Below, one piece after another: positions 1-5,939 of a DNA stretch of 6,911 bases. The stretch covers positions 1-6,911 of the forward strand of contig CAYWDZ010000167.1 in NCBI GenBank assembly GCA_964456255.1. Direction: 5' to 3'. Numbering within the stretch: the first letter of the stretch is position 1; every line of letters begins with the position of its first letter. This DNA comes from ZC4RG30 sp964456255. GTDB taxonomy: Bacteria > Pseudomonadota > Gammaproteobacteria > Steroidobacterales > Steroidobacteraceae. Under the pieces are notes generated by a model. It was not told the DNA's origin and did not search any database. It saw only the letters and a program-made list of their open reading frames with translations. The position numbers were made by a program, and so were the translations under genes.

Positions 1-693
1 ACGATGTTCGCGCGCTGGAATCGCATGGCGAAACAGTTCGCGAAGATCGGCAAGGACATCACCATCGCCGTGAAGGCAGGCGGCACCGACCCGAGCGGCA
101 ATCCGGCGTTGCGGCGCGTGATCCAGAACGCGCGCTCCATCAACATGCCCAAGGACAAGATCGACGCCGCGATCAAGCGCGCCGCCGGTCGCGATGCCAC
201 CAACTACAGCGAAGTGATCTACGAGGGATACGCGCCGCACGGCGTGGCCGTGCTGGTGGAAACCGCCACCGACAACCCCACGCGCACGGTGGCCAATGTG
301 CGCAGCATCTTCACGCACAATGCCGGCAATCTCGCCAGCAACGGCAGCGTGGCCTTCATGTTTCGCAAGCTGGGCGTGTTTCGCCTGGATCCGGCAGGCA
401 TCGACCAGGACGACCTGGAGCTGTACCTGATGGACCATGGCCTCGACGAAATGGGCGAAGGTACGGGCGAGAAGGGCGAACCGCAGATCGTGATCCGCTG
501 CGCGTTCGATGATTTCGGGCAGGTGCAGAAGGCACTGGAAGAACGGGGCATCACGCCCTTGTCGGCCACGCATGAATACCTGTGCAGCACCCCGACCACC
601 CTGCCCGAGGACCAGGCCACCGAAGTCATGACGCTGCTGGACAAGCTCGAACAGGACGATGACGTGCAGAACGTCTACCACACGCTCGCCTAG
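1..693 (+). CDS. yebC: YebC/TACO1-family protein, 5'-truncated by the window
   Basis: This belongs to the YebC/PmpR/TACO1 family, long annotated as transcriptional regulators and more recently linked to translation, where they help ribosomes through difficult stretches such as polyproline. The frame is open from base 1. The first ATG (4-6) is probably internal: relatives carry about a dozen more residues (an MGR.. start) before the RW..MAK segment, so the true start should lie just upstream of the window. Numbering from that ATG, family landmarks are ITIAVKAGG (19-27), NPALRRVIQNAR (33-44), NMPKDKIDAAIKRA (47-60), YEGYAPHG (73-80), the core ETATDNPTRTVANVRSIF (86-103), and a C-terminal acidic end LEQDDDVQNVYH (215-226). 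The N-terminal style recalls the Bacteroidetes and second-paralogue type rather than the canonical MAGHSKWANIKHRK type. Family membership is certain; the exact cellular role is not. It ends 69 bp before the receptor gene and shows no functional link to it. Confidence 0.93.
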   Translation, partial: TMFARWNRMAKQFAKIGKDITIAVKAGGTDPSGNPALRRVIQNARSINMPKDKIDAAIKRAAGRDATNYSEVIYEGYAPHGVAVLVETATDNPTRTVANVRSIFTHNAGNLASNGSVAFMFRKLGVFRLDPAGIDQDDLELYLMDHGLDEMGEGTGEKGEPQIVIRCAFDDFGQVQKALEERGITPLSATHEYLCSTPTTLPEDQATEVMTLLDKLEQDDDVQNVYHTLA

Positions 694-717
694 CGCTGCC
701 TTCGGCACGCTGCCTTT
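692..717 (+). terminator. weak hairpin after yebC, possible terminator
   Basis: Starting at the yebC stop codon, AGCG-c-TGCC (692-700) can pair with GGCACGCT (704-711) around a TTC loop, with one bulged C. Only a three-T run (715-717) follows, four bases after the stem. This is a poor match to an intrinsic terminator but is the only candidate in this gap. It may simply be a 3'-end stem with Rho-dependent termination. Confidence 0.3.
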
Positions 718-748
718 GCATCATCAGGAAACCGCGCCGGCCAGAACC

Positions 749-755
749 AAGGGAA
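749..755 (+). promoter_or_regulatory. ribosome-binding site of the TonB-dependent receptor gene
   Basis: A purine-rich AAGGGAA lies 7 bases before the ATG at 763 and fixes that start. No convincing -35/-10 pair, Fur box or riboswitch was seen in the 69-bp gap upstream, so the receptor's promoter is not identified. Confidence 0.65.
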
Positions 756-762
756 TTGGGAC

Positions 763-2856
763 ATGAAGCCACATCAAGTCAACACAACCTGCGCCAGCCT
801 CGCGCTGGTGCTCACCGTCACCGTACAGGCCGCCGAATCCAATGCGGCGCAGGAACTCGACCCCATACAGGTCAGCGCCTCGCGTCTGCGCACCGTGCCG
901 GATTTCGACGTGCCCGCCTCGATCACCACGCTGCGCGTCGATGCCGACAGCAATCGCAGCCAGTCCAACGTGACCGAAGTGCTGGCGGGGTTTCCCGGCG
1001 TCACGGCGCTCGACCGCCAGAACTACGCGCAGGACACGCAGCTTTCGATCCGCGGCAATGGCAGCCGCGCAACCTTCGGTGTGCGCGGGCTGCGGCTGTA
1101 CATCGACGGCATTCCCGCCTCGATGCCCGACGGCCAGGGCCAGCTGTCGCACTTCAACGTGATGGGCGCGGACACCGTGCAGGTGATGCGCGGTCCGTTT
1201 TCGGCCCTGTACGGCAACTCGTCCGGCGGCGTGGTGCAGATGTGGAGCAGCCCGGGCACGGACGATCTCACCGTGCGGGCGCGCGCCACCTACGGCAGTT
1301 TCGACAGCAGGACCTACGGTCTGCAGGGCCAGGGCGCAACCGGCCCGGTGAACTACAACCTGGCGCTGACGCGCTTCGAGACCGATGGCTTCCGCGCTCA
1401 TTCCGCCGCGCGTCGGGACTCGGCGAACCTGCGGCTGGGCGTGGATGTGGGCGCGGACCGCTCGCTCGTGTTCGTCGCCAACTACATCGACATCCCGGAG
1501 GCGCAGGACGTGCTGGGCCTGAGGCCCGCGGACTGGTGGGCGGACCCGCAGCAGACGGCCAGCGTCGCCGAGCAGTTCAACACCCGCAAGACAGTGAAAC
1601 AGCTGCAGGGCGGCGCGATCTTCGAGCAGCGCCTGGGCCAGCACACCTTCCGGGTGACCGCCTATACCGGCAACCGGCAGGTCACGCAGTTCCTTTCCAT
1701 CCCTCCCGGTCCGCAGGCCAATGCGCTGCACTCAGGCGGCGTGGTCGACCTCGATGGCGACTACCGTGGTGGTGACCTGCGCTGGTCGTGGGCCGGCGAA
1801 CTGGCCGGACGCCCGGTGGAGTTCACGCTGGGCAGCAACTACGAGTGGCAGGACCAGCATCGTCGCGGCTACCAGAACTTTGTCGGCTCGCAACTGGGCG
1901 TGCGCGGCACTCTGCGCCGTGACGAAAATGACCGGGTCAACAATCTTGATCAGTACGCGCAGGGCTGGTGGCAGTTCGCGGACCAGTGGTCGGTGCTGGC
2001 CGGCGTGCGCCACAGCAAGGTGAAGTTCCGCTCCGACGATCACTACATCGTGGGCACCAATCCGGACGACAGTGGCAGGGTTTCCTACGGCGATACCACC
2101 CTGGTCGGCGGCCTGATGTTCAGCGCCACGGAAACGCTGCGCTTCTATGCCTCGACCGGCGATGGCTTCGAAACCCCGACTTTCAGCGAACTGGCATACC
2201 GTGCGGACGGCCAGCCCGGCCTCGCCTTCGATCTGGATCCGGCGACGAGTCACAACTACGAAGTGGGCACGAAGTGGCGTCCCGCCGGCGGCGCAGTGTT
2301 CGATGCCGCGGTGTTCCGGGCGAGAACTTCCAACGAGCTGGTGGTTGCGAGCAACTCGGGCGGCCGCAGCACGTACCGCAATGCACAGCGCTCACGGCGT
2401 CAGGGCATGGAAGCCTCGCTGATGCTGCCCATCGGCGAGGACTGGCAGCTCGATGCCAACGTCACGCTGCTCGATGCGAAGTTCCGGGAGTCGCCCCGTG
2501 CGCGCATTCCGGGCGCCCCAAGTGAGGAAGGCATGGTGCGCCTTGCCTGGACTCCCGGCCCATGGAGCACCGCCATCGAGTTCACTGCCAGCAGCGACAT
2601 CGTGATATCGGACAACGGCGCGACGGCCATCGCCACGTACGGCACGGACCGTGCGCCCGGCTACGGGCTGTGGAACCTGGAGGCCGGCCACGACTGGCGA
2701 CTGACGGGCAATGCCCTGCGCGGTTTCGTGCGCATCGAAAACCTGTTCGACCGCAATTACGTCGGCTCGGTGATCGTCAACGAGGGCAATGGCCGCTATT
2801 TCGAGTCCGGCCCCGACCGCACCTTCCTCGTCGGAGTGCAGTGGCGCTGGCTGTGA
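763..2856 (+). CDS. pqqU: TonB-dependent outer-membrane receptor, YncD/PqqU-like
   Basis: A complete 697-residue TonB-dependent receptor, predicted to carry a scarce substrate across the outer membrane using energy from TonB-ExbBD. Residues 1 to about 24 look like a Sec signal peptide (hydrophobic 11-21, cleavage near VQA/AE). A TonB-box-like DPIQVSA lies at 33-39. The plug domain follows (about 45-160), with LSIRG (94-98), FGVRGLRLYIDGIP (105-118), PDGQGQ (122-127) and RGPFSALYGNSSGG (143-156). The rest is the beta-barrel, including GFETPTFSELAYRADGQ (468-484) and a C-terminal stretch YVGSVIVNEGNGRYFE. From memory these segments match E. coli YncD almost word for word, including NTRKTVKQ in the barrel. 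YncD was renamed PqqU because it takes up PQQ. Orthology is inferred from motifs; PQQ as substrate is inferred by analogy. Another organic cofactor or siderophore is possible. It stands alone, upstream of a convergent lipoprotein gene. Confidence 0.88.
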   Translation: MKPHQVNTTCASLALVLTVTVQAAESNAAQELDPIQVSASRLRTVPDFDVPASITTLRVDADSNRSQSNVTEVLAGFPGVTALDRQNYAQDTQLSIRGNGSRATFGVRGLRLYIDGIPASMPDGQGQLSHFNVMGADTVQVMRGPFSALYGNSSGGVVQMWSSPGTDDLTVRARATYGSFDSRTYGLQGQGATGPVNYNLALTRFETDGFRAHSAARRDSANLRLGVDVGADRSLVFVANYIDIPEAQDVLGLRPADWWADPQQTASVAEQFNTRKTVKQLQGGAIFEQRLGQHTFRVTAYTGNRQVTQFLSIPPGPQANALHSGGVVDLDGDYRGGDLRWSWAGELAGRPVEFTLGSNYEWQDQHRRGYQNFVGSQLGVRGTLRRDENDRVNNLDQYAQGWWQFADQWSVLAGVRHSKVKFRSDDHYIVGTNPDDSGRVSYGDTTLVGGLMFSATETLRFYASTGDGFETPTFSELAYRADGQPGLAFDLDPATSHNYEVGTKWRPAGGAVFDAAVFRARTSNELVVASNSGGRSTYRNAQRSRRQGMEASLMLPIGEDWQLDANVTLLDAKFRESPRARIPGAPSEEGMVRLAWTPGPWSTAIEFTASSDIVISDNGATAIATYGTDRAPGYGLWNLEAGHDWRLTGNALRGFVRIENLFDRNYVGSVIVNEGNGRYFESGPDRTFLVGVQWRWL

Positions 2857-3327
2857 TCAGAAGCTGCTGGCAGCTCCCCAGCTGACCAGCAGTGCCGGGG
2901 TATCAGCGCCGTAGAGGCCGGCAGGCAATTCCGCGGTCACCGGCTCGGAGCTGCCCGCCGCCACCGGCAGCAGCACGCGCCCGGCGCCGCGCACTTCCAG
3001 CACTTCAAAGCGGCGCGGCAGCATCCGAAACGCAATGCGCACGGGCCAGCCGCGATCGGCATTGGGGCGCAGCGTAACCTGACCGGCGCCTGACACGCTG
3101 GTCAGATCCACCACCAGCGTATTGCGCTCCTGGTATTGCAGCACCACCGGCGGCGTACCGTCCTGTGGCAGCTCGACGGCAAGTTCGGTGACGGGCTGCG
3201 GCAGCGGCGCGGCGTGACCCCGGAATGGCCAGTGCGCACGCACGCCGGCGCAGCCGCCCAGCAGCAGCATGCCGGCCGCGATCCCGGCGTGAATGAAGCG
3301 ATTGCGGTTCTGGTACATCACAGCCAT
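2857..3327 (-). CDS. putative outer-membrane lipoprotein of unknown function
   Basis: A 156-residue minus-strand gene whose product I do not recognise. The N-terminus is a classic lipoprotein signal: basic residues (R8, R10), a hydrophobic stretch (about 11-23) and a lipobox LGGC with C26 as the lipidated cysteine. The residue after it is Ala, not Asp, so the Lol rule predicts the outer membrane. A Pro/Ala-rich linker (about 33-45) leads to a mature domain of roughly 110 residues rich in alternating hydrophobic residues (for example LVVDLTSV, RIAFRML, GRVLLPV), suggesting a beta fold. There are no catalytic motifs, no extra transmembrane segments and no conserved cysteines besides C26. ATG at 3325-3327 gives the longest form; M4 (3316-3318) is an alternative, and neither has a strong ribosome site. 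It is divergent from the kynurenine-pathway operon by 29 bp and convergent with the receptor gene. The lipobox and position make it more credible than the other overlapping open frames. Confidence 0.72.
   Translation of the reverse strand: MAVMYQNRNRFIHAGIAAGMLLLGGCAGVRAHWPFRGHAAPLPQPVTELAVELPQDGTPPVVLQYQERNTLVVDLTSVSGAGQVTLRPNADRGWPVRIAFRMLPRRFEVLEVRGAGRVLLPVAAGSSEPVTAELPAGLYGADTPALLVSWGAASSF
2864..2892. terminator. strong stem-loop at the convergent gene junction
   Basis: CTGCTGGCAGCT (2864-2875) pairs with AGCTG (2880-2884) plus CCAGCAG (2886-2892), giving 12 base pairs, one bulged A (2885) and a CCCC loop. It begins 7 bases after the receptor's stop and is the last part of the lipoprotein coding sequence on the other strand. 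No T-run follows on the + strand; on the - strand it is followed by the lipoprotein stop and receptor-coding DNA. It may therefore act as a T-less terminator or as a 3'-end protecting hairpin for the receptor mRNA. The pairing is plain in the sequence; the function is inference. Confidence 0.5.
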
Positions 3328-3344
3328 CGATCCCGATTGAAGCC

Positions 3345-3349
3345 GGAGG
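3345..3349 (+). promoter_or_regulatory. Shine-Dalgarno GGAGG of the dioxygenase gene
   Basis: A perfect GGAGG lies 7 bases before the ATG at 3357. This selects that ATG over the in-frame ATG at 3369. It occupies most of the 29-bp gap between the divergent start codons, leaving no room for a full promoter between the genes, so the operon promoter must extend into the lipoprotein gene or lie within it. Confidence 0.8.
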
Positions 3350-3356
3350 CCCTACA

Positions 3357-3896
3357 ATGGCCGCCATCATGCTCCCGCCCTTCGATTTCAAACAGTGGAT
3401 CGAGTCACACCGCGGACTGCTGAAGCCGCCGGTGGGCAACAAACTGATGTTCCCGGTGGATGATTTCGTGATCATGGTGGTCGGCGGGCCCAACGCGCGC
3501 AGCGACTTCCACGTGGATCCGGGCCAGGAGTTCTTCTACCAGGTCGAGGGCGACATGGTCCTGAGGACCGTGCAGGAGGGCCGCATCGTCGACATCCCCA
3601 TCCGCCAGGGCCAGATGTTCCTGCTGCCGGCCCATGTGCCGCATTCGCCGCAGCGCTACCCCGACACGGTGGGGCTGGTGATCGAGCGGCGGCGCCAGCC
3701 AGGCGAGCTGGACGGCCTGCAGTGGTACTGCGAGAACTGCAACCACAAGCTCTACGAAGAGTTCTTCCCGCTCACCAACATCGAAACGCAGTTCCCGCCG
3801 GTGTTCCAGCGCTATTACGACAGCTTGGGGCACCGCACCTGCCGTCATTGCGGCACCGTTGCGCCAGTGCCGGAATCGCGCCGCAGGAAGGAATGA
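3357..3896 (+). CDS. nbaC: 3-hydroxyanthranilate 3,4-dioxygenase (HAAO)
   Basis: A complete 179-residue cytosolic cupin dioxygenase. It uses Fe(II) and O2 to open the ring of 3-hydroxyanthranilate, forming 2-amino-3-carboxymuconate semialdehyde, which cyclises spontaneously to quinolinate for NAD synthesis. Landmarks are LLKPPVGN (21-28), VVGGPNARSDFH (41-52), EFFYQVEGD (58-66), a second metal-site region PAHVPHSPQR (91-100) and VIER (108-111). By comparison with the well-studied Cupriavidus enzyme, iron ligands should be H52, E58 and H96, and substrate contacts R48, R100 and E110. The C-terminal rubredoxin-like metal site of bacterial HAAO is intact: CENC (125-128) and CRHC (162-165). All expected residues are present at family-normal length, so activity is very likely. 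The start is set by GGAGG at 3345-3349. It is the first gene of the operon, and its stop is 1 bp before the next start. 2-Nitrobenzoate degradation uses the same enzyme, hence the symbol nbaC, but the neighbours favour NAD synthesis. Confidence 0.96.
   Translation: MAAIMLPPFDFKQWIESHRGLLKPPVGNKLMFPVDDFVIMVVGGPNARSDFHVDPGQEFFYQVEGDMVLRTVQEGRIVDIPIRQGQMFLLPAHVPHSPQRYPDTVGLVIERRRQPGELDGLQWYCENCNHKLYEEFFPLTNIETQFPPVFQRYYDSLGHRTCRHCGTVAPVPESRRRKE
3885..3891 (+). promoter_or_regulatory. ribosome-binding site deciding the GTG start of the cyclase-family gene
   Basis: AGGAAGG lies inside the end of the dioxygenase gene, 6 bases before GTG at 3898. It supports this GTG over an in-frame upstream ATG (3859) that would create a 38-bp overlap and add 13 residues with no family counterpart that I know of. 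Confidence 0.75.
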
Positions 3897-3897
3897 C

Positions 3898-4677
3898 GTG
3901 ACGACCGCAGGCAGCGTTGCGGTCGACTTTGCGGCTGCGACCTCACTGGCGCAGACCCTGGACTTCAACGCGGCACACCCGCAGGCCTTCGGCGCCCCAC
4001 CCGCGCACAGCGAGGCATTTCGCAGCGGCTCGTTCGAAGGCGAGGTGGCGCGCGGCGCCAGCTGCAACTGCCGCAGCATCACGCTGATTCCCCATTGCCA
4101 TGGCACGCACACCGAAAGCGCCTGCCATCTCACGCTCGAGCAGCGACCCTTGCAGGAAATCCTGCCGGCCGCGCCGCTGCCGGCACTGCTGCTGACGGTG
4201 CCACCCGTGAGTGCGGGCGGCAGCACCGAGGATTCCCTGCCGCCCGCGCGGCCCGGTGACCGGCTGATCACCCGCAAGGCACTGCTCGCCGCATGGCAAG
4301 TGCACGCCGATGCAGCGCCACGCGCACTGCTGCTGCGTACCGGCACGGATTGGCGCGATACGGCGCCACCGTTTCTGTCGCGCCAGCTCGCTGCCGAGCT
4401 GGTCGCACGCGGCATCGAACACCTGGTGACCGACCTGCCGTCGGTGGACCGTGCCGAAGACGAAGGCCGCCTCACCGCGCATCGCATCTTCTTCGGATTG
4501 CCTGCCGGCAGCACGCGACTGGCCGATGCGCAGCGCCCGGGCGCAACCATCACGGAGCTGGCCAGCTTTGCCGATGAACTCACCGATGGCCCCTGTGCAG
4601 TCCAGATCCAGATACCGGCATGGAGCGGCGATGCGGTGCCAAGCCGGCCACTGCATCTGCCACTGGTTGCACCATGA
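3898..4677 (+). CDS. cyclase-family metal hydrolase, probable kynurenine formamidase
   Basis: A 259-residue member of the cyclase/KynB-type metal-dependent hydrolase family. Its position between HAAO and kynureninase points to kynurenine formamidase activity (N-formylkynurenine to kynurenine plus formate). It is longer than typical KynB (about 210 residues). The metal motif is H66-C-H68-G-T-H71-T-E73-S-A-C-H77, a variant of the canonical HxGTHxDxPxH: the first position is Cys, flanked by two histidines, Glu replaces Asp, and the Pro is missing. A second region TDLPSVDRAEDEGRLTAHR (178-196) matches the PSVD...AH segment that supplies another ligand (H195), and E220 could complete the site. This pattern resembles a longer subgroup I recall beside kynurenine genes in Bacteroidetes. 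GTG is chosen as start because of AGGAAGG 6 bases upstream. Its last codons overlap the next gene as ATGA. Family is sure, reaction probable; no symbol is given because kynB orthology is doubtful. Confidence 0.87.
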   Translation: MTTAGSVAVDFAAATSLAQTLDFNAAHPQAFGAPPAHSEAFRSGSFEGEVARGASCNCRSITLIPHCHGTHTESACHLTLEQRPLQEILPAAPLPALLLTVPPVSAGGSTEDSLPPARPGDRLITRKALLAAWQVHADAAPRALLLRTGTDWRDTAPPFLSRQLAAELVARGIEHLVTDLPSVDRAEDEGRLTAHRIFFGLPAGSTRLADAQRPGATITELASFADELTDGPCAVQIQIPAWSGDAVPSRPLHLPLVAP

Positions 4678-5939
4678 GCACATTGTCCGAACGCGCCCGG
4701 CTCCTGGATGCCGCCGATACGCTGGCGCCGCTGCGCCAGCGCTTTGCCCTGCCCGTCGGCCAGGATGGACTGCCTCTCCTCTACCTGTGCGGCCATTCGC
4801 TCGGTGCCGCGCCGCGCGATGCGCGACGCCGTGTGGACGAAGAGCTCGACGATTGGGAGCGGCTGGGCGTCAACGGCCATCACGCCGGCCGGCGACCCTG
4901 GATCGACTACGCGGAGCTGCTGACGCAACCACTGGCCCGGCTTGCCGGCGCGCGCGAACACGAAGTGGTCGCGATGAACTCGCTCACGGTGAACCTGCAT
5001 CTGCTGATGGCGAGCTTCTATCGACCGAGTGGACGCCGTCGCCTGATCGTGATCGAAGGCGGCGCGTTTCCGTCTGACCGCCATGCAGTAGTCGGGCAGC
5101 TGCAATGGCATGGCCTGGATCCGGCCGATGCGCTGATCGAGATCGCACCGCGACCCGGCGAAGACCTGCTCGACCTCACGCAACTGGAGGATCTGCTGGC
5201 TGCCCGCGGCGAGGAAGTGGCGCTGGTGCTGTGGCCCGGCGTGCAGTATCTCACCGGGCAGGCCTTCGATCTGGCGCGCATTGCACGGGCGGCCGCCGCG
5301 TGCGGCGCCGCGTGTGGCTTTGACCTGGCGCATGCACTCGGCAATCTGCCGCTGGCATTGCATGACACCGGAGCCGACTTCGCAGTGTGGTGCAGCTACA
5401 AGTACCTGAACGGCGGCCCGGGCGCACTGGGCGGTGCCTTCGTGCATGAGCGCCATGCCGCAAGCCATCTGCCGCGACTGGCTGGCTGGTGGGGGCATGA
5501 AGGCGCAACGCGCTTCCAGATGGGACCGGATTTCCATCCTTCCCGCGGCGCGGCCGGCTGGCAGGTCAGCAATCCACCCATACTTTCCGCTGCACCGCTG
5601 CTGGCCTCGCTCGCCCTGTTCGAAACTGCCGGCATGGTGGCACTGCGCGCCAAGTCGCTGGCCATGAATGCGCTGCTGCTCGCCGAACTGGACGCGCGCT
5701 TCGCCTCGCGTCTGCAATGCGTCACGCCACGCGACGAGCCGCAGCGCGGCTGCCAGCTGTCGTTGCGCATACGCGGCGGACGCGATTCCGGGCATGCACT
5801 GTTTGAACGGCTGGGTGAGCACGGCGTGGTGCTCGACTGGCGCGAGCCGGACATCCTGCGCATCGCACCGGTGCCGCTGTACAACAGCTACGGCGACATC
5901 GCCCGGTTCGTGCAGCTGCTCGAGCAGCTGTTCGCGTGA
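4674..5939 (+). CDS. kynU: kynureninase
   Basis: A complete 421-residue PLP enzyme (family length about 415-465), cytosolic. It cleaves 3-hydroxykynurenine to 3-hydroxyanthranilate and alanine, or kynurenine to anthranilate. Landmarks: LYLCGHSLG (36-44), GHHAGRRPW (68-76), a MNSLTVNLHLLMASFYRP block, AFPSD, the PLP-ring-binding aspartate region GFDLAHALGN (D217), the Schiff-base lysine K243 in WCSYKYLNGGPG, RLAGWWGHEGATRF, SNPP, RGCQLSL, and a C-terminal DWREPDILRIAPVPLYNSYGD. The start is the ATG at 4674 overlapping the previous stop (ATGA). No good Shine-Dalgarno is visible, so coupled translation is likely; the same frame extends upstream to 4620 but without support. Oddities: the near-invariant Asn of GNSLG is His (H41), and the usual YHE after PW is YAE (A80). 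Otherwise the catalytic core is intact. Combined with KMO and HAAO nearby, the physiological substrate is most likely 3-hydroxykynurenine. Confidence 0.95.
   Translation: MSTLSERARLLDAADTLAPLRQRFALPVGQDGLPLLYLCGHSLGAAPRDARRRVDEELDDWERLGVNGHHAGRRPWIDYAELLTQPLARLAGAREHEVVAMNSLTVNLHLLMASFYRPSGRRRLIVIEGGAFPSDRHAVVGQLQWHGLDPADALIEIAPRPGEDLLDLTQLEDLLAARGEEVALVLWPGVQYLTGQAFDLARIARAAAACGAACGFDLAHALGNLPLALHDTGADFAVWCSYKYLNGGPGALGGAFVHERHAASHLPRLAGWWGHEGATRFQMGPDFHPSRGAAGWQVSNPPILSAAPLLASLALFETAGMVALRAKSLAMNALLLAELDARFASRLQCVTPRDEPQRGCQLSLRIRGGRDSGHALFERLGEHGVVLDWREPDILRIAPVPLYNSYGDIARFVQLLEQLFA
5913..5930 (+). repeat. perfect 18-bp palindrome before the kmo start
   Basis: CAGCTGCTCGAGCAGCTG is a perfect inverted repeat, able to form a 7-bp stem with a TCGA loop. 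It ends 5 bases before the GTG of kmo and covers the region where its Shine-Dalgarno would be. It encodes QLLEQL near the kynureninase C-terminus, so the palindrome could also be a by-product of high-GC codon choice (CAG/CTG and CTC/GAG are reverse complements). Confidence 0.6.

Noticed and set aside
747..759. CCAA/TTGG mini-hairpin with the receptor's ribosome site in its loop
   Set aside because: A 4-bp stem, half of it A-T pairs, is too unstable to be regulatory on its own.
724..1731. A 335-codon minus-strand open frame opposite the receptor
   Set aside because: It lies antisense to the strongly conserved plug and barrel regions, has a biased His/Arg/Ala composition and shows no domain.
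3353..3358. TACAAT, a good -10 hexamer look-alike at the dioxygenase start
   Set aside because: It overlaps the start codon itself, has no -35 at 16-18 bp, and the GGAGG just upstream shows the mRNA must begin earlier.
3005..3493. An overlapping 162-codon minus-strand frame at the lipoprotein locus
   Set aside because: It competes with the lipoprotein frame and runs into the HAAO gene. It lacks a lipobox or other signal, whereas the chosen frame has a complete lipoprotein signal sequence.
3859..3897. Upstream ATG start for the cyclase-family gene
   Set aside because: It would overlap the dioxygenase gene by 38 bp without a ribosome site. GTG at 3898 has AGGAAGG at ideal spacing.
4635..4673. 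Inverted repeat GGTGC/GCACC just before the kynureninase ATG
   Set aside because: Only 5 contiguous pairs plus two short pairings separated by bulges and a 19-base loop. This is too weak in high-GC DNA to claim as a third coupling hairpin.
3405..5822. A very long open frame (about 805 codons) on the minus strand, antisense to the operon
   Set aside because: It is an artefact of high-GC codon bias. The + strand holds three enzymes with clear catalytic motifs across the same bases, and the antisense translation is low-complexity, rich in Arg/Ala/Cys, with no recognisable domain.
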